A DNA stretch of 64,000 nucleotides, taken from the NCBI RefSeq assembly GCF_003601985.1, contig NZ_QZXA01000001.1, positions 186,001-250,000 of the forward strand, written 5' to 3'. The stretch's first letter is position 1. The number at the start of each line of letters is the position of its first letter. Below, one piece after another: positions 18,346 through 27,322 of this stretch. Both the position numbers and the translations under genes were made by a program. The DNA comes from Mesorhizobium jarvisii. GTDB taxonomy: Bacteria > Pseudomonadota > Alphaproteobacteria > Rhizobiales > Rhizobiaceae. Below the pieces are notes generated by a model. It was not told the origin of the DNA, did not search any database, and was given only the letters and a program-made list of their open reading frames with translations.

Positions 18346-18413
18346 CGGGTTGGCGGCCGTCCCTCGGCCGCTTGCCGCTTGACGGTTTCGGCGGCTGCTG
18401 CCACTCCATAGGC

Positions 18414-19397
18414 ATGGAAACCATCCAGTCGAAAGCGGCCCAGGGCCGTGTTGCCGATGCACCGAACGGCCATTGGGTCTATCGCGTGCTGCCGCGCGCG
18501 GTTTGGCCCTATGCGCAGCTCGCGCGATGGGACAGGCCGATCGGCTGGCAATTGCTTTTGTGGCCGTGCTGGTGGTCGGCGGCGCTCGCGGCAAGCGCCT
18601 ATCCCCGCCCCGGCGACCCGCTGCTCTCGCTGCTGCCGGCGCCATTGTATCTCGTGCTGTTCCTGGTCGGCGCCATCGCCATGCGCGGCGCCGGCTGCAC
18701 CTATAACGACATCGTCGACGAAGGCATCGACAACCAGGTCGAACGCACCCGCTCGCGTCCGCTGCCATCGGGCCAGACCACACGCCGTCGGGCCTGGCTG
18801 TTTCTTGTCCTGCAGGCCCTGGTCGGCCTTGCCGTGCTTCTGCAGTTCAACAGCTTCGCCATCCTGCTCGGCATCTGCTCGCTGGTGATCGTCGCTATCT
18901 ATCCATTCATGAAGCGGATAACCAACTGGCCGCAACTGTTTCTCGGCCTTGCCTTTTCCTGGGGCGCGCTGATGGGATGGGCGGTCGAGTTCGGCGATCT
19001 CGATGGCCCCGCCATCATGCTCTATATCGGCTCGATCCTGTGGGTGATCGGCTACGACACGATCTATGCGCACCAGGACAAGGAAGACGATGCCATTGTC
19101 GGCGTGCGCTCGACGGCGCGGCTGTTCGGCGACAACACCAAGGCGTGGCTGGCCGGGCTTTATGGCGGCACCCTGATCTGCTTCGCCATCGCCTTCGCCT
19201 CGGCGCAGGCGCCCGTTGTAGCGCTCGCCGGACTGATCGCCGCCGGCGCCCACATGGCGCGGCAGATCACGGTTCTGGATATCAACGATCCGGACCAATG
19301 CCTGCGGCTGTTCCGGTCGAACAACCAGGTCGGCTGGCTGATCTTCCTCGGCCTGATCGGCGGCGCATTGTGGGTGGCGCTGAAGCCGCTGGTGTAG
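18414..19397 (+). CDS. ubiA: 4-hydroxybenzoate octaprenyltransferase
   Basis: UbiA attaches the polyprenyl tail to 4-hydroxybenzoate in ubiquinone synthesis, in the inner membrane. The first aspartate-rich motif is NDIVDEGIDNQVERTRSRPL (near residue 100) and the second is GYDTIYAHQDKEDD (near residue 215). Seven or more hydrophobic segments surround them. The ATG at 18414 removes 24 unsupported codons of a longer open frame. Its substrate chain would come from the IspB enzyme at 33-34 kb. Confidence 0.93.
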   Translation: METIQSKAAQGRVADAPNGHWVYRVLPRAVWPYAQLARWDRPIGWQLLLWPCWWSAALAASAYPRPGDPLLSLLPAPLYLVLFLVGAIAMRGAGCTYNDIVDEGIDNQVERTRSRPLPSGQTTRRRAWLFLVLQALVGLAVLLQFNSFAILLGICSLVIVAIYPFMKRITNWPQLFLGLAFSWGALMGWAVEFGDLDGPAIMLYIGSILWVIGYDTIYAHQDKEDDAIVGVRSTARLFGDNTKAWLAGLYGGTLICFAIAFASAQAPVVALAGLIAAGAHMARQITVLDINDPDQCLRLFRSNNQVGWLIFLGLIGGALWVALKPLV

Positions 19398-19401
19398 TCT
19401 T

Positions 19402-19593
19402 CCTTCTCGCCGTCACTATACGGGGAGAAGGTGGCGGCAGCCGGATGAGGGGCAGCGCCAACCTTCAAGGTGAGAGGTTCAGCGGCGACACAACTCAACT
19501 AAGTCTTAAGGTAGTGACCAAACACTCAGGTCGGCGCTGCCCCTCATCGCCCTGCCGGGCACTTCGCCCCGTATAGTGACGGGGAGAAGAAGG
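19402..19593. repeat. 192-base inverted-repeat element (RIME-like)
   Basis: Left arm about 19402-19460 and right arm about 19535-19593 are complementary over most of their length: the core CCGTCACTATACGGGG recurs inverted at the right edge, and GATGAGGGGCAGCGCC faces GGCGCTGCCCCTCATC. The middle (about 75 bases) is unpaired. It fills the whole gap between convergent ubiA and the next gene and could end transcription from both sides. The arm wording resembles known rhizobial intergenic mosaic elements; that link is from memory. Confidence 0.75.
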
Positions 19594-20160
19594 CTAGTCG
19601 CGTGAAATGATCTCCTGGCCGTCGATGACCAGCCTGAGACCGAGGTTGCCGGCCCTGCGGCGGGCAAGGAAGCGCGGGCGGCGCGTGTTGGAAACGCGGC
19701 CCTTGCGGCGATCCTGCGGCGGCAGCGTCTTGATGGCGGCGCCGAGCGATTCTTCCAGGGTGCGGGCGACGCCGTCCGATTCGATCAACAGCATCGGCAG
19801 GCGGTAGGCATCGGCCCAGGCGCGCCAGTCGGCGGCGACATCGTCGAGATCGTCGGCCACCAGCAGCGGCACCGACAGCATCGGATCATTGTGCAGGAGT
19901 TCCAGGGTCACCGTGACATTGCCTTCCGGATCCTCCATCGCGCGGGCGGCGACGCCGCGGAACGCATTGGCCGGCAGGGCGATGATCGCCGGTAAGCCGC
20001 TCATCTCGAGCATGCGGCGGATCACGGCGCCACGGTGGTCGATGGTGAACGTCACGTCGCCATAATCGTCGCGCGTGGCGTAGCTGACCATCTGGGGCAG
20101 TCGGAATGGGTCGAGGCGCATGTTGCGTCCCGCCCAGACTGGCTTCAGTCCGGTGTTCAT
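19594..20160 (-). CDS. DUF6101-like protein, unknown function
   Basis: A soluble 188-residue protein without signal peptide. The N-terminal half (residues 10-100) is rich in beta strands (GDVTFTIDHRGAVIRRM), and a basic stretch GRVSNTRRPRFLARRRAG lies near the C-terminus. It looks like a conserved rhizobial family of unknown role; the DUF6101 name is from memory. The gap to the next gene (20161-20344) shows no feature. Confidence 0.65.
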   Translation of the reverse strand: MNTGLKPVWAGRNMRLDPFRLPQMVSYATRDDYGDVTFTIDHRGAVIRRMLEMSGLPAIIALPANAFRGVAARAMEDPEGNVTVTLELLHNDPMLSVPLLVADDLDDVAADWRAWADAYRLPMLLIESDGVARTLEESLGAAIKTLPPQDRRKGRVSNTRRPRFLARRRAGNLGLRLVIDGQEIISRD

Positions 20161-20344
20161 AGAGTGCCTTCCTGTCTGTCTCCTGAGAGCCGGTGTCCGG
20201 TTCTCTCCGGGCCAGTTTTCCCGGCCTCGTTATGGGGAAACAGTAGCGCGGGCTCCTTACCGCCGCGCTTAAGAAAGTCGGTTAAATTTTGCTGATCTCA
20301 GGGATGGTTATCGGAATGCCACCGGCCACAAGATGTTGAAAGGA

Positions 20345-21775
20345 TCAGATAACCTTACCGGGATTCATGATGCCGGCGGGATCAAAGGCAGCCTTTACCC
20401 GGCGCATCAGATCGATGGCCATCGGCGGCGCCGTGGCGATCAGTTCGTCGCGCTTCAACTGGCCGATGCCGTGCTCGGCCGAGATCGAACCGTGAAAGGA
20501 GCGCACGACATCGTGCACCGCCTTGTTCATAGGATGGTAGAGGGCGAGAAACGCCTCGTCGTCGCCATCGACGGGCCGCGAGATGTTATAGTGAAGATTG
20601 CCGTCGCCCATGTGGCCGAAGCAGACCACGCGGGCGCCGGCACTGACCGACGCCACCGCGCCTGCGGCCTCTTCGATGAAGCGCGGGATCGATGCGATCG
20701 GCACCGAAATATCGTGCTTGATCGAGGCACCCTCCGGCTTCTGGCATTCGGGCAGCGTCTCGCGGAAATTCCAGAAAGCGTCGCCCTGGGCAAGGCTGGC
20801 CGCGACCACCGCATCGCCAACGATGCCTTGCTCGAGACCATCCGCCAGCACCTCCTCGATCAGTTCCCGGCCATCGGCTTCCGAGCGGCCGGAGGAAACC
20901 TGCATCAAGACATACCAGGGCCAGTCGTCGGCCAGCGGCCGCACGACACCTTGACCATGCCTGAGCGTAAAATCGTAAGGTCTCTTACCGATCAATTCGA
21001 AGGCGGTCAGCGAAGCGCCGGCGCGGTCCATGGCCAGGCTGAACAGCGACAGTGCCGCTTCGGCAGACGACAGGCCGGCGAACGCGACCTCACGCCCCTT
21101 CGGCTTCGGGAACAGCTTCAGCACGGCGGCAGTGATGATGCCGAGCGTGCCTTCGGCACCGACGAACAGGTCCTTCAAATCGTAGCCGGTGTTGTCCTTC
21201 TTCAGCTTGCGCAGATCGTCGAAGACCTCGCCTGTCGGCAGCACCACTTCGACACCGAGGCAGAGTTCACGCGCATTGCCGTAGGCCAGCACGCCGGTGC
21301 CGCCGGCGTTGGAGGAGAGGTTGCCGCCGATCTGGCAGGAGCCTTGCGCGGCGAGCGACAGCGGAAACAGCCGGTCGGCGGCGTCGGCCGCTTCCTGCAG
21401 CGTCTGCAGAATGACGCCGGCCTCCGCCGTCACCGTATTGGACAGGACGTCGATCTCGCGGATGCGGTTCAGCCGCGACAGCGACAGGATGATCTCGCGG
21501 CCGGATCTGTCCGGCACCTGGGCGCCGACCAGCCCGGTGTTGCCGCTTTGCGGCACGACCGGCGTTCCGGTCTCGGTCGCCAGCCTCATGATGCGGCTGA
21601 CCTCGTCGACACTGCCCGGCCGCAGCACCAGCGACGTCGCGCCATGCCAGAGCCCGCGCCGCTCGATAAGATAGGGCGCGATGTCCTGCTCATCGCGCAG
21701 CGCGTATTTGTCACCGACGATCGCCGCAAAGCGGTCGATGAGAGCGGGATCGAGTTTTTGCAAAATTTCGGTCAT
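20345..21775 (-). CDS. FAD-linked D-2-hydroxyacid dehydrogenase (GlcD/D2HGDH-like)
   Basis: The N-terminal half is an FAD_binding_4 domain (VVPQSGNTGLVGAQVPD, then GGNLSSNAGGTGVLAYGN and GAEGTLGIITAAVLKL). The C-terminal half is an FAD-oxidase_C domain with the metal-binding segments HMGDGNLHYN and SAEHGIGQLKRDEL. At 476 residues it matches D-2-hydroxyglutarate or D-lactate dehydrogenases that oxidise a D-2-hydroxyacid to the 2-oxoacid. A glyoxylate-cycle partner (GlcE/GlcF) is not next to it, which favours a stand-alone D-2-hydroxyglutarate type. Confidence 0.88.
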   Translation of the reverse strand: MTEILQKLDPALIDRFAAIVGDKYALRDEQDIAPYLIERRGLWHGATSLVLRPGSVDEVSRIMRLATETGTPVVPQSGNTGLVGAQVPDRSGREIILSLSRLNRIREIDVLSNTVTAEAGVILQTLQEAADAADRLFPLSLAAQGSCQIGGNLSSNAGGTGVLAYGNARELCLGVEVVLPTGEVFDDLRKLKKDNTGYDLKDLFVGAEGTLGIITAAVLKLFPKPKGREVAFAGLSSAEAALSLFSLAMDRAGASLTAFELIGKRPYDFTLRHGQGVVRPLADDWPWYVLMQVSSGRSEADGRELIEEVLADGLEQGIVGDAVVAASLAQGDAFWNFRETLPECQKPEGASIKHDISVPIASIPRFIEEAAGAVASVSAGARVVCFGHMGDGNLHYNISRPVDGDDEAFLALYHPMNKAVHDVVRSFHGSISAEHGIGQLKRDELIATAPPMAIDLMRRVKAAFDPAGIMNPGKVI

Positions 21776-21806
21776 GCGGCAAAACTATGTTGTGGGGTGT
21801 GCGTTG

Positions 21807-22760
21807 TCACCGGGGGGCGGCTGCACGCGAGAGCCGGTCGTTGATGGCCTCGCCAAGACCATCAACGGGAATCTTCTCGACAGCGATGGTGCGCGCGCCG
21901 CTGCGATCGAGTTCCTGCATATAGGCGAAAAGGTTGCTCGCCGCTTCACGCAGGTCACCGGATGCTGACAGGTTGAGGAAGGTTGTAGCATTGCGCCAGC
22001 CTTCGGCCCGCTGTCCGCCGAAGCCGAGCAACGCCTCGCCCTCGCCGACCATTCCGGCATTGAGCCGCATGGCAGCACCTGGCGCATAGTGCGAGGCGAG
22101 CATGCCTGGCGCCTCGATGCCCGCCCCTCCACCGCGCAACAGCTCCATGCCGATGGCCGCCTCGATCTCCTCGGCGGCAATGCCGCCGGGCCGGAGCAGG
22201 CGCACTCCTGCCCCTTCGGCCTTGACGATGGTCGATTCCAGCCCGACCGGCGTCGCGCCGCCATCGACGACCAGCTTGATGCGGGCGCCGAGATCGGCCG
22301 CCACCGCTTGTGCCGTCGTCGCGCTGATCCTGCCGGAAGAATTGGCGCTGGGCGCGGCAAGCGGCCGGCCGAGCTTTGCGATCAGGTTGCCGCCAAAGCC
22401 CCTCGGCATGCGCAAGGCGATCGTGTCGAGCCCGGCCGTGACCAGCGGATGGATGCCGTTGCCAGGCCGCTGCGGCAGCACCAGCGTCAGTGGACCCGGC
22501 CAGAACGCCTGCGCGAGTTTCTTCGACAGCGGATCGAACAGGGCGATGCGCTCGGCCATGGCCATGTCGGCGACATGGGCAATCAGCGGATTGAAGCGCG
22601 GCCGCCCCTTGGCCTCGAAGATACGCGCCACGCCGATGCCGTTGGTGGCATCGCCGGCAAGCCCGTAGACGGTTTCCGTCGGGATGGCGACGACATCGCC
22701 GCCCTCAAGCAAAGCCAGCGCCCGCTCCAACGCCTCGCCGACGGCAAGTATCTCAGCCAC
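21807..22760 (-). CDS. L-threonylcarbamoyladenylate synthase (Sua5/YrdC family)
   Basis: This enzyme makes threonylcarbamoyl-AMP, the first step to the t6A37 base of ANN-decoding tRNAs. AIPTETVYGLAGDA, KGRPRFNPLIAHV and APSANSSGRISAT are the YrdC fold signatures; the C-terminal 120 residues form the Sua5 domain, so this is the long form. The GTG at 22760 is chosen: GAGGTG lies just upstream and the longer frame has no ribosome site. It follows a 31-base gap from the FAD dehydrogenase. Confidence 0.9.
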   Translation of the reverse strand: MAEILAVGEALERALALLEGGDVVAIPTETVYGLAGDATNGIGVARIFEAKGRPRFNPLIAHVADMAMAERIALFDPLSKKLAQAFWPGPLTLVLPQRPGNGIHPLVTAGLDTIALRMPRGFGGNLIAKLGRPLAAPSANSSGRISATTAQAVAADLGARIKLVVDGGATPVGLESTIVKAEGAGVRLLRPGGIAAEEIEAAIGMELLRGGGAGIEAPGMLASHYAPGAAMRLNAGMVGEGEALLGFGGQRAEGWRNATTFLNLSASGDLREAASNLFAYMQELDRSGARTIAVEKIPVDGLGEAINDRLSRAAAPR

Positions 22761-22937
22761 TCTCGTCACCTCGCAGATGCCGGCTGCGTAGTACGATGGC
22801 GGCTGTTGGGCAAGCCGGCTGTTCGGCAAGAGAAGGTCTTGGCGATTTATCAATCCCTAAAATGCTATGTTTGTGCGAAAGCCGGCATCAATTCCGGCCT
22901 GCTATTGAGCAGCTTCTGGGCAAGGGGAGCTATATCA

Positions 22938-23378
22938 GTGTCTGTGCGCGTATTGCTGGGAATAACTCTGGCCACGATGGCCAGCGGAGCTCAGGCCTCG
23001 TCCCTGGTCTTTCCCGGCGCCCCGGCCGCGACGCCCTCCATCCTGGTGCTGAAGGCGGCTGATATCAAGGCAAGCGATGTGGTGTCCGTCGTCGCGCTCG
23101 GCGAGCCCGACGTCACCTATGAGAAGGTTGCGGCGATCCCCAACGCGCCCGAGGCACGGCACGGCTTCATGCCAAGCCCGATGATCATCCGCGGCGGCAT
23201 CGTCGGCGGCGATTTCTCGACGCCGACGCAAGCCAAGGCACCAGCCGCGACCACCGCTGCGGCTCCGGCCCCGGCCCAGGCGACCGCCTCGGCGGCTCCG
23301 GCGTCGGGCACGCAGAGGAAGCCGGCCGCACCGGCAGCCGCACCGAAGCCCGTTCCCGGGGTCGGCAAGGTCAAGTAG
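22938..23378 (+). CDS. Exported Ala/Pro-rich protein, unknown function
   Basis: The GTG at 22938 follows AAGGGGAG by 8 bases. The 146-residue product begins with a short signal peptide ending near SGAQAS, then a conserved-looking block (residues 22-80: LVFPGAPAATPSILVL) and a long tail of Ala, Pro and Lys that is low in complexity. No enzyme motif is seen. A longer open frame runs in from 22089 but it is antisense to the Sua5 gene. Confidence 0.65.
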   Translation: MSVRVLLGITLATMASGAQASSLVFPGAPAATPSILVLKAADIKASDVVSVVALGEPDVTYEKVAAIPNAPEARHGFMPSPMIIRGGIVGGDFSTPTQAKAPAATTAAAPAPAQATASAAPASGTQRKPAAPAAAPKPVPGVGKVK

Positions 23379-23560
23379 CGGCCACGAATTGCTGGACTAG
23401 TCAGCTCGTTGACAGCTTGATGGTGCCCTGCGCACCATTGTCGCGCGAGTTCGTGCCGGCATATCTGGCTGCTCGAAGCCGCCGCCTGAATTTGGTCAAG
23501 CGATTCAGGAAAAGGGGTGGCTCTGGCAGACGAGCTTCGTCGTTTCAAAGGGGGTTGATC

Positions 23561-23950
23561 ATGAGACTATCCAAGACCGTTACCGTGGCCGGGCTTCTGC
23601 TGGCATCGCTGCTGGGCGCCGGTACAGCGCAAGCCGATGACATGCTGGGGTCCTATGTCGCGCGCATTTCCGATCGGGATCATCAGGCGAGCGACGGCTA
23701 TGCGCTGGACAGCGCCGCGCAGATGGTGCGGCAGGACCGCGCCAACTGGCACAAATTCCATCGCCGCGACAGCGACGATGAGGGTGATGCCTGGTTCAGG
23801 ACCAACGACCAGCGCGCCGATCTGCAGCGCATGCTGGAACGTCCCGGCGCGATGAGTTCGTCGACCAAGCGCGCCATCGTCAATGGCGAACCTCTGATCC
23901 AGGTCGACGTCTACGAGGACAGCGTGCGCGTCAGCATCCTGGAGAACTGA
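23561..23950 (+). CDS. Small exported protein, unknown function
   Basis: An AAAGGGGG ribosome site precedes the ATG. The 129-residue product has a signal peptide (LLASLLGAGTAQA, cleavage near residue 25). The mature part is charged (DRANWHKFHRRDSDDEGDAW) and ends in a short beta-rich block. No family recognised. A strong intrinsic terminator follows 25 bases later, so the gene is transcribed alone or with the previous one (183-base gap). Confidence 0.65.
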   Translation: MRLSKTVTVAGLLLASLLGAGTAQADDMLGSYVARISDRDHQASDGYALDSAAQMVRQDRANWHKFHRRDSDDEGDAWFRTNDQRADLQRMLERPGAMSSSTKRAIVNGEPLIQVDVYEDSVRVSILEN

Positions 23951-23975
23951 CAAGCGCCCGGGAAGACGGATAAAA

Positions 23976-24007
23976 AAGGGCGGCGCCGATGCGCCGCCCT
24001 TCTTCTC
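23976..24007 (+). terminator. Intrinsic terminator
   Basis: AAGGGCGGCGC (23976-23986) and its exact complement (23991-24001) flank the loop CGAT, with a short pyrimidine run TTCTTCTC after it and an A-run before it. The A-run would serve as a T-tract on the other strand, so it can also end transcription of the convergent acidic-protein gene. Confidence 0.85.
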
Positions 24008-24027
24008 GACAGAGCCGGATTGAAATC

Positions 24028-24372
24028 TCAGGCCGCTTCTTCCTTGTCGTCCTCGTCTTCCTCGGACGCGCTGTCTTCGGATTCTTCGTCGCCTTCGGCC
24101 TTCACGGCGTCGTCAGCGTCGTCCTCGTCTTCGTCGTCATCGCCCGAGAGCTTGGCGGCTTCAGCGCCGTCTTCGTCAGACTCTTCGCCGTCTTCGTCTT
24201 CTTCTTCGTCGTCGCCATCTTCTTCGTCGCCATCCTCCTCGTCGTCAGAGTGATCGGCGGCATCGACCGCCGTGGCAGCGGCATGGTCGAGGACGGTTTC
24301 GGAAGCGGATTCAAGCGCCTCGGCGGCGGCCGAGGTTTCTTCAGTCACTTCGATGTCGTGATCGGAATTCAT
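24028..24372 (-). CDS. Extremely acidic low-complexity protein
   Basis: The ATG at 24372 is preceded by GGAGGC. In the 114-residue product about two thirds of the last 72 residues are Asp or Glu, in blocks such as DDEEDGDEEDGDDEEEDEDG. The first 40 residues are ordinary and may form a helix (ETSAAAEALESASETVL). Such a protein is expected to be unfolded and strongly negative, perhaps binding basic proteins or metal ions. No role can be stated. The DNA is a run of near-repeated GAN codons and may be length-unstable. Confidence 0.7.
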   Translation of the reverse strand: MNSDHDIEVTEETSAAAEALESASETVLDHAAATAVDAADHSDDEEDGDEEDGDDEEEDEDGEESDEDGAEAAKLSGDDDEDEDDADDAVKAEGDEESEDSASEEDEDDKEEAA

Positions 24373-24498
24373 GGAAGCCTCCGTTGGGTTGGGGAACATG
24401 TCCCTTTTGCCACGGAGAGATCATCGTCATATGACTGTAAGCCGGCTCGAACGGCCGGCTCGCAGATATTTTTCTCAGGCCTGCGACCTTTTTATCTG

Positions 24499-24567
24499 AG
24501 CATGATCGCCGGACAAACGAAAACCGTTTGTCCGAGAAAACCGGCACCAACTTTTTTGGATCATGCT
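24499..24567. repeat. Dispersed intergenic palindrome, copy 1
   Basis: The outer arms AGCATGATC (24499-24507) and GATCATGCT (24559-24567) enclose a perfect hairpin CGGACAAACG-AAAAC-CGTTTGTCCG (24510-24534) and the phrase AAAACCGGCACCAACTTTTTT. It touches the glyS stop codon and may serve as the end of that transcript. A related copy lies at 36238-36285. Confidence 0.65.
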
Positions 24568-24569
24568 AC

Positions 24570-26948
24570 TCAGCCGGCGATTTTCGCGAAGTCCGCGACC
24601 TGACCGGTGGCCGCACGGATGCGAGCGAGCAGCGCCAGACGATTGGCACGTACGGACAAGTCCTCATCATTCACGAGAACATGCTCAAAGAATGAATCAA
24701 CAGGTTCGCGCAACGCGCTAAGCGCCAGCATGGCGGCGGAAAAGTCTTCGTTTTGAATCGCTTCGCCGGCTTGCTTCTCGGCCTGATTCACCGCCGAAAA
24801 CAGCAATTTCTCCGCATTCTCCTTGAACAGAGCCGGCTCAACGGTTTCGGCGACAGCCGTTTTCTTCTTCTCCTCGGCGGCCAGGATGTTGGCCGCGCGC
24901 TTGGTGCCGGCAAGCAGGTTCTTGCCGTCCTCGGTGTCGAGGAAGGAGCCGAGCGCTTCGACGCGGCGGACGATCTGCAAGAGATCGTCGGACTGTGGGG
25001 TGATGACGGCGTCAATGAGGTCGTGTCGGGCGCCCTGGTCGCGGAGGTAGACTTTCAGGCGGTCGTGGAAGAAGGCAACGAGGTCGGCGATGAATGGCGA
25101 CAGCGATGTATTCAGCTCCATCAGACGCTGGCCATCGAAGAACTCTCGCTCCTGATCGGCGGAGCCAAAAGTTTCTGCACTTGCGTTGGCCAGCCCGCCT
25201 TTCAACAAGTTGGAAATCAGGCCTGCTTCCGACAACAGCTGGCTTGTCCCCTTGTAATCGCGAATGCGGGAATCGAGCATCGCGACCACGCCACGGCTGT
25301 CTGCGCCCTCGCCTTTTTGTTCGTATACAGCGAGGGCCGACGAGACCGCGGCCGCAATGGCAACGCCCAGCGAAAGCTTGAGCTTGTTTTCCAGAATGGT
25401 CCTCACCACGCCCAGCGCCGCACGACGCAGAGCATACGGGTCCTTCGACCCCGTCGGCTTTTCGTCGATGGCCCAGAAGCCGACCAGCGTATCGAGCTTG
25501 TCGGCAAGCGCGACGGCGACCGACACCGGATCGCTCGGCACGTAGTCGGACGGGCCTTGCGGCTTGTAATGTTCCTCGATGGCCGCGGCCACGGACGGGT
25601 GCTCGCCTTGGAGCAGCGCATATTTGCGGCCTATGGCGCCCTGCAATTCGGGGAATTCGCCGACGACTTCAGTGGTGAGATCGGCCTTGGCGAGAACCGC
25701 CGCGCGAGCGGCGAGAGCTGGGTCAGCACCGACGGTCGGCGCCAGTTCTTCGGCGAGCCGCCTGATCCGCTCCACCCGCTCGCCTTGTGTGCCGAGCTTG
25801 GCGTGGAACGTCACATTGAGATGGTCGAGCCGGGCCATGCGCTGGTCGAGCGGCTTTTTCAGGTCGAGGTCAAACTTTTTCGCCGAGGCTTCGAGCCGGC
25901 CCAGATCAGGCAGATCGCCCTGGTCGGTCGTCCAGAAATAGAGCGCGTCGGAGAGGCGGGCGCGCACCACCTTGCCGTTGCCGTGCGCGATCTCCTTGCC
26001 ACCGTCCCTGGCCTCGATGTTGGCGGTGAGGATGAAGCGGTTGGACAGCGCTTCGCCTTCACCTTGCGGTCGGGTGACAAAGCACTTCTGGTTGGCGCGG
26101 ATGGTCAGCCGGATCACCTCGGCCGGAATGGCGAGGAAATCCTCTTCGAACTCGCCCATCAGCACGACAGGCCATTCGACGAGACCGGACACTTCCTCCA
26201 ACAGCCCTTCATCCTCGACCAAATCGAGCCCATTGGCGAAAGCGAGGTTGCGGGCGTCGGCAAGGATGATCTCCTTGCGCCGGTCGGCGTCGAGCACGAC
26301 CTTTGCCGCTTCCAGCTTGCTCACATAATCGTCGAAGCGGCGTACGGTGATTTCGCCCGGTGCCAGGAAGCGGTGGCCGTAGGTGATGTTGCCGGAGCGG
26401 ATGCCGTCGATCTCGAAATCGACCACGACCGGCTCCTCGGTTTCCGGGCCGAAGGTGCACAGGATCGATTGCAGCGGCCGCACCCAGCGCAGCGAGCCCG
26501 GCTTGGCCGAGGCCGGTCCCCAGCGCATCGATTTCGGCCAGGGGAAATTGCGAATAATGCCCGGGACCAGTTCCGCGATGATCTCTTCGGCCGCCCTGCC
26601 CGGCTTCGAAATGTGGGCGACATAGAAGTCGCCCTTCTTCGGGTCGGAATGGACATGCGCCTCGGCGACCGAGGACAGCCCCGCCTTGCGCAGGAACCCC
26701 TGGACCGCCTGCTCGGGCGCCGTCGTCGATGGTCCCTTGATCTCTTCGCGGATGTCCTTCGAGCGCGCCGTCAGGCCCCTGATGTCGAGCGTCAGGCGCC
26801 GCGGCGTCCAGTATTCGCGCGCCGCCTCATAGGTCAGCCCCGCCTCGACCAGACCGTCGGTCAGCATCTTCTTGAGATCACCCGCCGCCTTGCGCTGCAT
26901 GCGGGCGGGGATTTCCTCGGAGCGAAGTTCTAGAAGCAGGTCGGGCAT
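24570..26948 (-). CDS. glyS: Glycyl-tRNA synthetase beta subunit
   Basis: GlyS is the tRNA-binding large subunit of the bacterial alpha2-beta2 glycyl-tRNA synthetase. It opens with the family signature [14 protein letters not shown], has the central segment [19 protein letters not shown], and a C-terminal anticodon-binding (DALR) domain with NRLALLARI near the end. At 792 residues it is a little longer than enteric GlyS. It works with the alpha subunit GlyQ encoded upstream. Confidence 0.97.
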   Translation of the reverse strand: MPDLLLELRSEEIPARMQRKAAGDLKKMLTDGLVEAGLTYEAAREYWTPRRLTLDIRGLTARSKDIREEIKGPSTTAPEQAVQGFLRKAGLSSVAEAHVHSDPKKGDFYVAHISKPGRAAEEIIAELVPGIIRNFPWPKSMRWGPASAKPGSLRWVRPLQSILCTFGPETEEPVVVDFEIDGIRSGNITYGHRFLAPGEITVRRFDDYVSKLEAAKVVLDADRRKEIILADARNLAFANGLDLVEDEGLLEEVSGLVEWPVVLMGEFEEDFLAIPAEVIRLTIRANQKCFVTRPQGEGEALSNRFILTANIEARDGGKEIAHGNGKVVRARLSDALYFWTTDQGDLPDLGRLEASAKKFDLDLKKPLDQRMARLDHLNVTFHAKLGTQGERVERIRRLAEELAPTVGADPALAARAAVLAKADLTTEVVGEFPELQGAIGRKYALLQGEHPSVAAAIEEHYKPQGPSDYVPSDPVSVAVALADKLDTLVGFWAIDEKPTGSKDPYALRRAALGVVRTILENKLKLSLGVAIAAAVSSALAVYEQKGEGADSRGVVAMLDSRIRDYKGTSQLLSEAGLISNLLKGGLANASAETFGSADQEREFFDGQRLMELNTSLSPFIADLVAFFHDRLKVYLRDQGARHDLIDAVITPQSDDLLQIVRRVEALGSFLDTEDGKNLLAGTKRAANILAAEEKKKTAVAETVEPALFKENAEKLLFSAVNQAEKQAGEAIQNEDFSAAMLALSALREPVDSFFEHVLVNDEDLSVRANRLALLARIRAATGQVADFAKIAG

Positions 26949-27322
26949 AGGGTCAACTCATGCGGGAGAGTGGTCCGGGCGGGGCATAGCAACTCGGCTG
27001 GCCGCTGTCACCCTTTCCGGAAATTTTGGCTGCCCTGTCGGGACGCGGCACCCCAGTCCGTCCTTGGATCAAAGATTTCCATGAACCGAACGCAGCGCTG
27101 AAGCGACCCACGCTCAGGCAGGGAACTATTGGCTGAACGACCATGAAAACAGCATCCAGACTTCTGCAGATCCTCGCGCTCAGCGCCTGCTTCACCGCGC
27201 AGGTCCATGGCGCCTTCTCGATGCCGGGTGTTCGGCAGGCATTGCGGACAATGGCTGGCCCGAGCGGCCAGATCCTGTCACCGATCAACGCTTCCCTCGA
27301 AACGATGAGGTCTGCCTGAAGC
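26949..27322. other. 374-base gap between glyQ and glyS
   Basis: GlyQ and GlyS genes are often adjacent or nearly so; here 374 bases separate them. A minus-strand frame (26953-27339) is open but has no ribosome site and no recognisable product. On the plus strand lies one plausible short reading frame, described separately. No repeat, terminator or RNA structure stands out. Confidence 0.5.
27143..27319 (+). CDS. Possible 58-residue lipoprotein
   Basis: An ATG at 27143 opens a frame of 58 residues whose start MKTASRLLQILALSACF looks like a lipoprotein signal with lipobox LSAC. The remainder is short and not recognised. There is no convincing ribosome site, and the frame is antisense to the glyQ-glyS transcript, so it may be chance. 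Confidence 0.3.
   Translation: MKTASRLLQILALSACFTAQVHGAFSMPGVRQALRTMAGPSGQILSPINASLETMRSA

Noticed and set aside
20333-21844. Plus-strand open frame of 503 codons
   Set aside because: Antisense of the FAD-linked dehydrogenase, whose domains are clear.
24028-24300. Possible microsatellite or CRISPR-like repeat
   Set aside because: The repeated short words come from runs of Asp/Glu codons; no regular repeat-spacer unit exists.
24753-26933. Plus-strand open frame of 726 codons
   Set aside because: It is the exact antisense of glyS. In GC-rich DNA the complement of a real gene often stays open; the sequence has no domain, and no ribosome site was seen.
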